Assembly (NCBI GenBank): GCA_963585895.1
Contig: OY757913.1
Coordinates: 103,181,645 to 103,245,644, forward strand
Reading direction: 5' to 3'
DNA length: 64,000 bases
Source: Sepioteuthis lessoniana
Taxonomy: Eukaryota > Mollusca > Cephalopoda > Myopsida > Loliginidae
Both the position numbers and the translations under genes were made by a program. Shown piece by piece: positions 43,400 to 53,588 of the stretch. The number at the start of each line of letters is the position of its first letter. Position 1 is the first letter of the stretch. The notes beneath the pieces are model-generated. The model worked only from the letters and a program-made list of their open reading frames with translations. It was not told where the DNA came from and did not search any database.

Positions 43400-43660
43400 T
43401 TTTAGAATACAAATATAAGGAGGCTGGATAACAGTTAAGATTATCGTCGTAATTAAGCGATTCGACTTACCGAGTTTTGTCTAATATCATTAGGAAAGGC
43501 ATGAATCCGTATGTTTCGCTAAAAAAAAACGGGGAAATAGTATAGCAGACTAGTTTGTTTACCCTTGGTAAGAAACATACCGAGGAGAAGGAATATACTG
43601 ACTTGTGATGGTTTTACTCTGCTTAAAAATGACCCTGTAGCGGGGGTTTCGAGTTAATAC
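43400..43660 (+). repeat. SINE-A, diverged
   Basis: TAACAGTTAAGATTATCGTCG (A-box side), body CATTAGGAAAGGCATGAATCCG, GGGAAATAGTATAGCAGACTAG, GAGGAGAAGGAATATACTG, end GTAGCGGGGGTTTCGAGTTAATAC. Confidence 0.6.
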
Positions 43661-43689
43661 AAACACAGACGTACGATGAGATTATTGTC

Positions 43690-44290
43690 CCATCAGCTGG
43701 GATTGTAGAATGCACCATCTGCTTTTTTTAAAGAGGGGTAAGACCCCACGCCACAATGATTCTTCTGGATAATACACTAAACATTCTGATGGTGAGGTTC
43801 CAGTGATCCTGGAGCTTTGGAGAAAGTGGGGTACCCCTTCGTTGCCATCGATCCCAGGTCCATTTTGACCATGAAGGGTTGGATCTTATAGTGTCCTATC
43901 TACTGGTCAAATAGATCTAAACTCTGTTCGTTGAGATAAGATTATTTTGACATTTAATCAGCATACTTATGCTTAACTGAATTGATTGAAATAAAACTGT
44001 TTTCACATCTAAACTGCGTAATTATGCTAAATTGAATTGTTTGACATAGAACTGTTTTTATATTTAAACTGCGTATTTATACTAAAGCTAATTGTTTGAC
44101 ATGGAACTGGTTTTTATATGCTAAAATGAATTGTTTGAAATAGAAATTATTTGATATTTAACCAAGTGTAAAGAAAAAAAATATATTTATTCTAAACTGA
44201 TTCTTTGAAATATAAATTTTATTTTTTTAAAAATTGATTTAGCATTAGATAACCTACAATGGTTGGTGTGCCATAAAACGAAATGAAACC
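43690..44290 (+). repeat. CCAA-SINE copy 16
   Basis: Head CCCATCAGCTGGGATTGTAGAATGCACCATCTGC to GTCCTATCTACTGGTCAAATAG (43690-43915), at least four ~56 bp units, then GCATTAGATAACCTACAATGGTTGGTGTGCCATAAAACG. The CCAA tail is lost. Confidence 0.88.
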
Positions 44291-44654
44291 ATAATTTTTC
44301 TTCCTATGAATCTCTTTATTCGCTTTTTTTCCTGCATGTCTCATATTGTCAAGCTTTTCCTGGCAATTTAATATATTGTTAATTGCAACTGATCGTTCTG
44401 TAGGAGGAAGCTATATTTCTCAATTCGTTAAACAACTAAAATCTATTCATTTAGAGAATAAAGCATGAGCAAGCATTTAAATTCTACTTCCGTTCAAACA
44501 CAAAATAAACAAGCGAATCAATCTCGATCATAACCTCACGGAAAATTATTAACATAAGCACATATTTTGAATTATAACACATGCACATATTTTATCTGTT
44601 TAGTAGTAAACATCACGTACTAATGCGTGAGCATACCTGGCTTTTTGGACACCC
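44291..44654. other. Unassigned AT-rich stretch
   Basis: Nothing recognised until the last ~30 bp, which resemble a unit of the 71 bp minisatellite. Confidence 0.5.
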
Positions 44655-44667
44655 TATAAATATTGAT

Positions 44668-45676
44668 TGGTTGGTTGGTTGGTTTTATGGCATATAAACC
44701 CTGTAGGTTATTTAACACCAAGTCCATTTTTATGTAAATAATCTGTTCTATTGAAAACAGTTAAGTTTTGCATAAGTACACAGTTTAATTGTCAAAAACA
44801 TTTCCATTTCAAACTATTCAAGCAGTTATATGTAACAACTCAGTTAAGTGTAAATACAGTTTTAATGTCGAAAAACATTTCTATTTGAAATAATTCAGTT
44901 AAGCATAAGCACGCAGTTTAAGTGTAAGTACGGTTTAATTGTCAAAAACGTTTCTATTTCAAGCTATTCAGTTTACTCAATTCAGTTTAGCATAAGTATG
45001 CTGTTAGTTCTATTTAACCCATAGATAGGGCCCTATCAGGTGCTACCACTCCGGACCAGAGTGGGCCTGGGAGCGATGGCAATGAAGGGGTACTCCGCAT
45101 TCTCCAAAGCTCCACCACTGCTGGAACCTCACCATCAGATTGTTTAGTGTCATATCCAGGACACTCGTTAGGGGGGTCTTACCCCTCTGCAGAGGTGCAG
45201 TCAGTGTATTCTACAGCCCCAGCTGACTGGGCAATACACAGATTTAAATGTCAGACAGTTTTATTTCAGATAATTCAGTTCAGCAGAAGTACACAGTTTA
45301 GACGTCAAAAACAGTTCGATTTCGAGCAATTCAGTTCAGTAGAAGTAGGCAGTTCCAATGTCAAAACAGTTCAATTTTAAATAATTCAGTTTAGCATAAA
45401 TACGCAGTTTAAATGCAAAAATCAGTATAGTGAAAGAAGCACGGTTTTGTTCTATTTAACCCATAGATAGGACCCTTATCAGGTGTTACCACTCCGGCCA
45501 GAGTGGACCTGGGAGCGATGGCAATGAAGGGGCACTCCGCATTCCCCAATCCCCCAGCACTGCTGGAACCTCACCATCAGATTGTTTAGTGTGATATCCA
45601 GGACACTCGTTAGGGGGGTCTTACACCTCTGTAGGGAAGCAGTCGGTGTATTCTACAGCCCCAGCCGACTGGGCGA
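44668..45676 (-). repeat. CCAA-SINE dimer with a single target duplication (copy 17)
   Basis: Plus-strand order: TTGG tail, TTTATGGCATATAAACC, internal units, head 1 (about 45001-45235), more units (45236-45435), head 2 (about 45440-45676). Only the outer ends are flanked by the 13 bp repeat TATAAATATTGAT (44655-44667 and 45677-45689). Outer stems: CAGTCAG/CTGACTG in head 1 (45198-45229) and CAGTCGG/CCGACTG in head 2 (45640-45671). Confidence 0.93.
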
Positions 45677-45677
45677 T

Positions 45678-46520
45678 ATAAATATTGATAATGGCGACAT
45701 AGATAATTGGTTTATTGGAATGCGTTTAACTTGCTTCTCACACATCCTATAAATATTGATAATGGGGACCTAGGAGAATGGTTTATTGGAATGTGTTTAC
45801 TTTGCTTTTAGGACATCCTATAAATGTTAATAATGGGGACTTAGATGAAAGGTTTATGGGAATGCGATTACTTTGCTTTTCGGACATTCTATAAATGTTG
45901 ATAATGGGGATTTAGATAATTGGTGTATGGGAATGCGTTTAATTTGCTTTTCGGACATCCTATAAATGTTGATAATGGGGACTTAGATCAATGGTTTTTT
46001 GGAATGCGTTTACTTTGCTTTGCAGACATCCTATAAATGTTGATAATGGGAACTTAGATGATTGGTTTATGGGAAAGCGTTTAATTTGCTTTTCGGACAT
46101 CGTATAAATGTTGATAATGGGGACTTAGATGAATGGTTTATTGGAATGCGTTTAGTTTGCTTTTCGGACATCCAATGAATCTTGATAATGGGGACTTAGA
46201 TGATTGGTTTATTGGAATGCGTTTATTTTGCTTCTCGGACATCCTATAAATGTTGATAATGGGGACTTAGATGAATGGTTTATTGGAATTTGTTTAGTTT
46301 GCTTTTCGGACATCCTATAAATGTTGATAATAGGGACTTAGATTATTGGTTTATGGGAATGCTCTTACTTTGCTTTTCTGACATCGTATAAATGTTTATA
46401 ATGGGGGCTTATATGATTGGTTTATTGGAATGGGTTTACTTTGCTTTTCGGACATTCTATAAATGTTGATAATGGGGACTTAGATGATTGGTTTATGCGA
46501 ATGCGTTTACTTTGCTTTTT
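45678..46520. repeat. 71 bp minisatellite, about 12 units
   Basis: Unit: ATAAATGTTGATAATGGGGA…TTATTGGAATGCGTTTACTT…GGACATCCT. Starts at 45678, 45749 and 45820 give a constant 71 bp period. A further partial unit lies on the other side of the CCAA-SINE dimer (about 44640-44667). Confidence 0.95.
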
Positions 46521-46794
46521 GAGGTAAACAAATAAATCATATAATGCATGAAATCTGTTTGCTTAGGTGAGAGTTCATTTATAATGATATACGACTCTAC
46601 CAAGTGTTGTCAAATATGTATCGGTCTCACTGGTGTAGAAATAAAGATAAAAATCTGAATTAGTTTCCGGCAAGGACAAATGACGTACTGGATAAGTTTG
46701 TTCGGAAATTGCTTCTGTGAGAAATCATCCAGTGATGGTAGGTTCAATCCCAACGACAGTTAAGAATAACAAAAAATACTTACTACAGCCTATC

Positions 46795-47845
46795 GTGCCC
46801 TGTTGGCTGGGGCTTTGGAATACACCGTTTGCATCTTTGCAGAAGGGTAAGACCTCACCCTAACGAATGTCCTGGATATGGCATTAAACATTCTGATGGT
46901 GAGACACCAGTAATGCTGGAGCTTTGTGGAATGCAAAGTACCCCTTCATTGCCATCATTCCCAGGTCAACTTTGGTCTGGAATTTAAGCACCTGATAGAG
47001 CTAAAATGTGTACTTATGCTAAATTGAATTACTGAAATAGAACTGCTTTAATATTTAAACTTCGTACTCATGCTCAACTGAATTGCTTGAAATAGAACTG
47101 TTTTAACATTTAACTGTGTAGACAAAATCTATAGTTATACTAAACTGAATTGTTTGAATTAAGCCTTTTTGAGTAAACTGAATAGCTTGAAATCATCATC
47201 GTCATCATCATCATCATCATCATGTCGTGCTGCTAGTACGGATATCCCTGATCCTCTCTCGCCACTTCTCCCTATCATTCATCGCTTCTGGCAGGTCTTC
47301 AGAGCTACATCCCGTATCCTCACATAGTTGCTGTATGTATGTTCGAGCTGGTCGTCCTGCTTTTGCTTGGCCCTATGCGGAGGCCAATAGGAGTACATCC
47401 CTTATGAGCTCGTCCCTGCTTCTCCAGCAGTGTCCTGCATGCCTGGTTTGTCTTGCTTGGATAGTTTTCGTGATGGGAGGTGGGTGGCCGTATGGTTGGT
47501 GCCTTGTGGGGTGTTGCCGCCAGGACTTGTTCAATATTGCTCGTGTAATTGCTGTTTAGCTTCTTCTTCAGCCGTTTAGTTAGCGTCCAAGTAGTGCATC
47601 CATGTAGCAGTATCGATACAACCGCTACCTGGTAGAAACTGCGTTTCATTTTATCGGTCAGGTCTGATTTCCATATGATCGAGAGCCTATAGATTACTGT
47701 CCATGCTATAGAAACATTTAAATTGTATACTTATACTAAACTGAATTGTTTGAAATCGAACTGTTTATTTGTATAAAATGGAGTTGGCATTAAATAACCA
47801 AGTAAGGTTGATATGTCATAACAGATAAAAAACAACAAACCAACT
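46795..47845 (+). repeat. CCAA-SINE copy 18, split by an ATG-tail LINE
   Basis: Head GTTGGCTGGGGCTTTGGAATACACCG to GAATTTAAGCACCTGATAG (46797-46998), units to 47192, ATG-tail LINE to about 47704. The body and tail then resume (GAAACATTTAAATTGTATAC, GGCATTAAATAACCAAGTAAGGTTGATATGTCATAAC). Confidence 0.88.
47193..47704 (-). mobile_element. ATG-tail LINE, 5'-truncated, nested
   Basis: The (CAT)n complement tail is at 47195-47223. Minus-strand codons from 47649 give MKRSFYQVAVVSILLHGCTT, LTKRLKKKLNSNYT, HPTRHQ-like and RRTRHAGH-like segments, ending with the C-terminal end at 47225. Frameshifted. It lies inside CCAA-SINE copy 18. Confidence 0.88.
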
Positions 47846-48136
47846 ATAGCCAAACAATTGAACTGGCGTCATGGTTTACAGAATTTGAACTGTTTACACT
47901 CGTGGATTAAAAAAAGGTTTCTCTTCAATATCTTGTGTAGATTTCCGAGTTCGACATGAAATACCTGAAGTTTGCCAAAGAACATATTGGCTGACGAGTT
48001 GTAAGTTTAACAATGGAGATGAAGTCTATAATTCGAATATTCAAAGTGTTAAAAATCGGATTATCTTTTCTCACTTTATAAGAAGCGCTAATGTATTGCC
48101 ACAGCAAAATCATTCAGTTACGGCTCTAATTTCTGG

Positions 48137-48686
48137 TTGCCCGGTTAGCTGGGGCTGTAGAATGCACCCCCCCTAACGAGTGTCCTGTATATGACACTAA
48201 ACAATCTGATGGTGAGGTTCCAGCAGTGCTGGAGCTTTTGGAAATGCGGAGTTCCCCTTCATTGCCATTGCTCCCAGGTCCACTCTGGCCCGGAGTGGTA
48301 GCACCTGATAGGGCCCTATCTATGGGTTAAATAAAACTAACAGCATACTTATGCTAAAGTGAATTGTTTGTGTAAACTGAATAGCTTGAAAGAGAAATGT
48401 TTTTGACAATTAAACCGTACTTACATTTAAACTGCGTGCTGATGCTTAACTGCATTATTAGAAATAGAACTGATTTTCGACATTAAAACTGTATTTACAC
48501 TTAACTGAGTTGTTACATATAACTACTTGAATAGTTTGAAATGGAAATGTTTTTGACAATTAAACTGTGTACTTATGCTAAACTGAATTGTCTTAAATAG
48601 AACAGATAATTTACATAAAAATGGATTTGGTGTAAAATAACCTACAAAGGTTGATATGCCATAAAACCCAACAAACTAAACCAACC
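48137..48686 (+). repeat. CCAA-SINE copy 19, full length, exact target duplication
   Basis: Head 48137-48330, units, tail GGTGTAAAATAACCTACAAAGGTTGATATGCCATAAAACCCAAC…CCAACC. An exact 11 bp duplication CTAATTTCTGG lies at 48126-48136 and 48687-48697; element 550 bp. The nested stem CAGGT-CCACTC…GAGTGG-ACCTG (48275-48307) and the 14 bp palindrome GATAGGGCCCTATC (48307-48320) are perfect here. Confidence 0.95.
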
Positions 48687-48697
48687 CTAATTTCTGG

Positions 48698-49254
48698 GTA
48701 AGGCTCACAACTTTTTGAACAAACCTTGTTCTACCAGTTAACTTGCGTTAAAATCTTAATATCTTGAGTTAATCATTTAATTTTTTCAAATGCAAGAAAA
48801 AAAAATTACCATCCGATACTCAGGCTTCATTTTTTTTTACAGAACCTGCTGTCCTAAAGGGGTCACCCATCTCAGAATAGGACTGGCTCCTCACTGCTTA
48901 ATTTCGCTAATCTCTCTCTAAGTCTTGATATTTCTGAGCTGGCTGTGTTGTTCCTGAATTTTTAAACACATCAACACACGATCCTAGTCTCAAAGAATCA
49001 GTTTAATATATTTTAATGTTGACAGACTCCACCGTCTTTCACAAAAAGTTATCATGCTGCAATAACTCCTGTTGCGTTTATATCTTTTGAAAAAATTTTC
49101 TTTTCAGTGTAAAGTCAGTCTTCATGACGTCACTTGTTGTTCTAAGAGTAATTTTAATGCGTATTTTCAACTGATCGTGAATAATTAAAAAAAAGTTATA
49201 TATTTTATGGTAGAATATCCGCTGTATTTCTAAAACAACCACATTGTTTTGCTG
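48698..49254. other. Unassigned AT-rich stretch
   Basis: No family or gene recognised. A Lys/Arg-rich minus frame at 49078-49287 has no domain. Confidence 0.5.
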
Positions 49255-49847
49255 TTTATTTATTGATTGATGTTTACGGCATGTCAAACTGTCTGGGATT
49301 ATTTTATTACTAAAAGTCTTTTAATTTCGCACAATGTACGTTAACAGTTATATATGTTTGGGGTAGAGTTTTTTTTTTTTTTACATTGTTAATTGATATG
49401 AAATTTCCCTAATAGAAATCATTTATACAAAGATATATTTGACGAATAGATGGGACTCTAACAGATAATTAGACCTAATGTTATATAATTGCGGAAGGAG
49501 TTTTTTTTATATTATGATTTTTCGTTTTGTATATCTTACCTTTCGGTTTAGTTAGGCTGAGAACCTTTCGGCTGAGGTGCACACATTGAGTGCAGGTGTT
49601 CACGCGCGTGGGGTAGATGTGACAATCACAGATGTCACAATAAAAAAAACCCTGATAGGAAATGAAACCGGGGACGTAAATGACGTCATGCGAAGCGATG
49701 GGCTGAGGATTTTGGAATTTGAAAAAGACAGTGAGTTCGACGCTAGAGGAAGGAAGTTGATTTTCGGGGATCGCTGAGGCCAGACCAGTAGTTTGGGGCG
49801 TGTGCCGCACATGATGGGGTCTGATGGAAAAGTCAGCATAGAAAGAA

Positions 49848-49878
<31 letters not shown>

Positions 49879-50160
49879 CTCTGTGTGTGTGTGTGTGTGT
49901 CTCTCTCTCTCTCTCCCTCTCTCTCTTCATGTCGAAAAACCTTGAATTCAAAAAGGTAAATAAAAGTTTCGTACCTGAACCAAGAAAGACGTCAAGTGTT
50001 TCGTAGTTTTCGGATTCCTATATTGTGTTATGAACATTGTGAAGGTTTTTTTATATATGAATATTTCACATGATCATATCTGGCTATGTAACACTTAGAG
50101 TAATGACAATGAAGGGGTATGCTACAATCTCTAGATCTCCCCAACTGGGGGTCATACAAA
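49255..50160 (-). repeat. CCAA-SINE copy 25, diverged, split by LTR-A
   Basis: Tail-like TTTATTGATTGATGTTTACGGCATGTCAAAC (49255-49290). Head sequence ATAGATGGGACTCTAACAG…AGACCTAA precedes the LTR, and CTTAGAGTAATGACAATGAAGGGGTATGC follows it. Joining the two sides restores the head order. Confidence 0.75.
49479..50093 (+). mobile_element. LTR-A solo LTR
   Basis: TGTTATATAATT…GGCTATGTAACA. It has a TATA-like TTTTGTATATCTTACC near 49522, the CRE palindrome TGACGTCA (49681-49688), a GT/CT microsatellite (49848-49925), and AATAAA near 49964. Flanks CTAA/CTTA fit a 4 bp duplication with one change. Confidence 0.85.
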
Positions 50161-50590
50161 CAGATGCAGTTTAGCATCTGACTCAGAACATTCCATTTTG
50201 GGGGCCTCTCTGTTGCATTGGGGGCATGTACACTGGATAGACAACCTATATTGAGCCTTACAGACAGGATGGTTCATTTTATGGTAAAATTAGGGAGAAT
50301 TCCCATCAATGAAAAATATAAAAGGAGATAGATTAAATAAGTGAAATAAGATAAAACAGAATGAAAAATGTACGTTTTTATGACCAAAATGACAGGAGAC
50401 TTTCTTAAGCCTTATTCTTGTCAAAAGCCATTAGTCAATCCCGTAAATGCCCTCTTTACCAACGGCATCGAAATGTAAAAGTGTTGTTTGTTTCGACTTC
50501 AGTCAAATCACCCCACTCTTTGAGCAGCAGCCACACGCTACATTAAACACGACAAAAACTTATTAAGACCAGTACTTCAACAGAAATAAA
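50161..50590. other. Unassigned stretch
   Basis: Nothing recognised. Confidence 0.5.
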
Positions 50591-50594
50591 TTAT

Positions 50595-51333
50595 TAAGTA
50601 TTTTTTAAGATTAAAATTTGACCATGCTAACAATAAATTATATAGGCATAAACTAGCATCTGTACTTGAAAATAAGACGCGTACAATTCTCCAAGTCTTT
50701 GAGGTAATAACAAATCACGTAATCCAGACCAGTAGACCTGGTTAAGAATTAAGATAAAGAAAAAGTTACCATCTTGTGGATTTTGCCTTTTCGGTAAAAA
50801 AAGACATATAGTTGGAGCTTTGCAGAACCGGGAAAAAGCAATGGCACATGAAAGTGAATGTGAAACTCCATGTAGTCGGTGTCAGTAATTGTATGTGACT
50901 TGAGTATGATCAATAAAGGGGCATAAAAATATTTAATGGATACCTGATGGTTCCTGCCCATATGAAATACAAAAGAAAAGCTGCACTTTCCGGAACTGCT
51001 CACGTTTTTGAGAGAATATTATACATGTGTCAAAATAATGTGACCCAAAAGAAGCAGTAAAAAAATGAATACATAGAATACATATAATCTCTATTTTCCT
51101 ATAATCTAGATCTTGGGTAAAGTGAAGGATAATTTAAAACCGAAAATGATAAGAACCAAACAGTCTGTGTGAACTGAAAATCAGAAGAATTGAAACAATC
51201 CAGACACCACCACAACTAAAATCGGCTTGGCTACTTAAATTAGTCCTTGAGATCTGAAGTGATTAGCCGTGCCTCGGATTCCAGTGAAAAAAATATTCCA
51301 TTTAGAGCTGTTGAGGAAAACACAGGAGGTTTA
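50595..51333 (+). mobile_element. Dong-like LINE fragment, old
   Basis: AAGATTAAAATTTGACCATGCTAACAA starts the post-CCHC region. AGACCAGTAGACCTGG stands for the endonuclease RPDL. The 3' end GATTCCAGTGAAAAAAATATTCC is followed by a (TAA)20 tail at 51334-51393. More diverged than its neighbours. Confidence 0.7.
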
Positions 51334-51334
51334 A

Positions 51335-51393
<59 letters not shown>
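51334..51393. repeat. (AAT)n microsatellite, LINE tail
   Basis: About 20 perfect units, directly following a LINE 3' end. Confidence 0.97.
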
Positions 51394-51394
<1 letters not shown>

Positions 51395-51760
51395 GTAGAT
51401 CAACGGACTTTAACCAAGTTAAAACTAAGGTTCAGATTTACTTCCAGAATTTTTTTCCCTCTTTTTCTTTATCTTTTTCTTTTTCTTTTTTTCTTTTTTC
51501 TTTTTTGTGACCCGTTGTTTATGAACAGTCAATGATTGTTCGTGGTCACATCTGTGTCAGGTGCACAGATCATAAACAACCCCTGGGCCTAGTATAGCCA
51601 CATTATACCACCCATGATAAAAATTTCAAATCACAATATTACACAACGTGGGACCTAGGCAACAAGTCTTCGTGTCATGATCAGTAGGTGCTCTCCTGAT
51701 AGCCAACATGGGAGACCCGATCGTCATCCTACGAATGCTGGCTGCTTTTTTTTCAGGTAT
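51394..51760. other. Unassigned; segment with nested inverted repeats
   Basis: 51505-51585 contains GTTGTTTATGA/TCATAAACAAC (11 bp arms), GAACA/TGTTC, GTGACC/GGTCAC and ATCTGTG/CACAGAT. Between two Dong-like tails it could be 5' sequence of that family or an unrelated insertion. Confidence 0.4.
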
Positions 51761-51761
51761 A

Positions 51762-51898
51762 TAAACGACGACATCCAAACTACAGTATTAGTGAGAATAC
51801 CAGAATACTGAGAAGAGTTCTGGAGACTTGAGGAGATTAGCTGTCACTCAAACTCCAGTGAAAGACCATCAGCTAACGCTGATATGAAAAACTCTAAG

Positions 51899-51965
<67 letters not shown>
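51762..51965 (+). mobile_element. Dong-like LINE 3' tip and (AAT)22 tail
   Basis: ATACCAGAATACTGAGAAGAGTTCTGGAGACTTGAGG and the terminal CAGTGAAAGACCATCAGCTAACGCTGAT, then AAT repeats 51900-51965. The long copy starts at the end of this run. Confidence 0.9.
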
Positions 51966-52676
51966 TAAACACAAGAAAAAGAAAGGAATTCTTGTAAACT
52001 CAAAGAGAATTATATAAGAATTGAAGACTAGGTTACTATCACTAAGAAGCTAAGACTGGGGAACAGTCAGGGCAGAAGCTGAAAAACACAAATGAATTAT
52101 TGGCAGATAACTCAATGAAAAACATTACAAAAGTAAACGAACTAATGTATGCAGGAGCAAAATAAACCGGTGAAAAAATTGGTGTTCCCTTAAAGAACAC
52201 AAAAAGAAACTCAAAACCCGAAAGGAAAATTCGACTGGAAACAGAAATTAGAAATATACGACAAGTAAAAATAATAAAACAGAGCAAAAACACTGGAGCA
52301 TATTGGGAGCAAAAAGAAAAAGCAACAAAAGTAAAGCAGAAAATAAAACTCGAGGAAATAAACGAGAAGGTACAGGCGAATGCAGGAAGACTAAAAAGAT
52401 ATCTAGACAGGGCTTAACAATATGGACCAAAAAAGATATCTTAAAAAACGGAAAAAATTCTACCAGTATGTAGGGCAGAAAATGCAAGAAGACATGCCAA
52501 CAACCTGATGACAAAAAACAAATCAATTTTGGAGCAAAACATGGCACCAAGAGAACATAACAGAAAAGATGAATGGATAAGCAGCATGGGGAAGGAATTA
52601 GTAGGACTCAAAGAAGGACCGAAAACAAAAAACAAATCGATTGAGCCAGAGCAATATTAAAAAACGTACCAAACTA

Positions 52677-53588
52677 CAGGGTGAAACGATAAAATTGTCG
52701 TCCTAAAGAAACAACACTACAGTTTTATTGTAAAACTTTTATAGAAAAAAATCAATTCAGGTAACTTGATTATGTAGTAGAGCTGACATCTATTCAATGT
52801 AGCCGCCTTCAGCCTCAATCACCGCCTCGACACGGGTCCAGAACTGGGAGCATGCCTTTTCCATAAGCGTCGGTGGAAGCTCGGCGAATACTCGGCTGAT
52901 GTCGGCGATCAGGCTGGCTTTGGCGTTGTGGGAGGTCGTGTTGGTGATGTTCTCAACGTATGACCAAACGAAGTAGTCCAGCGGGTTCTGGTTGTGGCAG
53001 GAGAGGTGCCAGTGAGAAAAGGGTACAAAGTCGTAGCACTCCTTCTGAAGCCAAGCCTGGGTCTTTTTGGACTTGTGGGCCAGCGCCGAGTCCTGCTACC
53101 ACACTCAGGGTCTGCCACCAGCCACCTGATTGCACCCGGGGATCACCATACTCATCAGCACATCCAGGTACACTTTGGTGTTGACTTTCAAGCCGACTTC
53201 GAAGATGTGAGGTGTCATGATGTGGCCCTAACTTGAAACCACACCAAAGACCATAACCGTAGCCGGAAACTTTGTTTTCATCACCCTGGGCACGTCCCTG
53301 TTATTCGTGGCAATCCAGATTTGCATTTTGAGGGTGCTGGCAATAGTCCTGTTGTCATAACTTGGATCGGTAGAGAGCATGACTTGTACAGCGGCGCATC
53401 TCTGATCTCGATCGTTGAACCATGTGTCCTTTTCAGACATGATAGAAGGCTCCTATCGCTCTTGGAATTTGTACACAACTGGCCAACTAGTAGATGGTCT
53501 GAAACAAAAAAAAGAAAACCGATTTTCATTAAATGGAAATAGAATCATGCCGTCTTTTCTAGGGTGACAATTCTATCGTTCCAACCTG
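52677..53588 (-). mobile_element. Mariner-type DNA transposon, internally deleted, TIRs intact
   Basis: Terminal inverted repeats begin CAGGGTGAAACGATAAAATTG on the left and, reversed, CAGGTTGGAACGATAGAATTG on the right, with similarity over about 30 bp. TA dinucleotides flank both ends (52675-52676, 53589-53590), the mariner target. Length 912 bp against about 1.3 kb usual for the family. It is inserted in the N-terminal half of the long Dong-like LINE. Confidence 0.93.
52790..53520 (-). pseudogene. Mariner transposase remnant
   Basis: Minus-strand peptides in order: TDPSYDNRTIASTLKM (end of the N-terminal helix-turn-helix domain), then a deletion removing about 70-100 residues, including the first catalytic Asp. 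NNRDVPRVMKTKFPATVMVF and QDSALAHKSKK (second Asp region) follow, then NPLDYFVWSYVENI (third acidic region), ending EAVIEAEGGYIE before the stop at 52792-52790. Frameshifts and stops near 53230 and 53080. No transposition function is expected. Confidence 0.88.
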
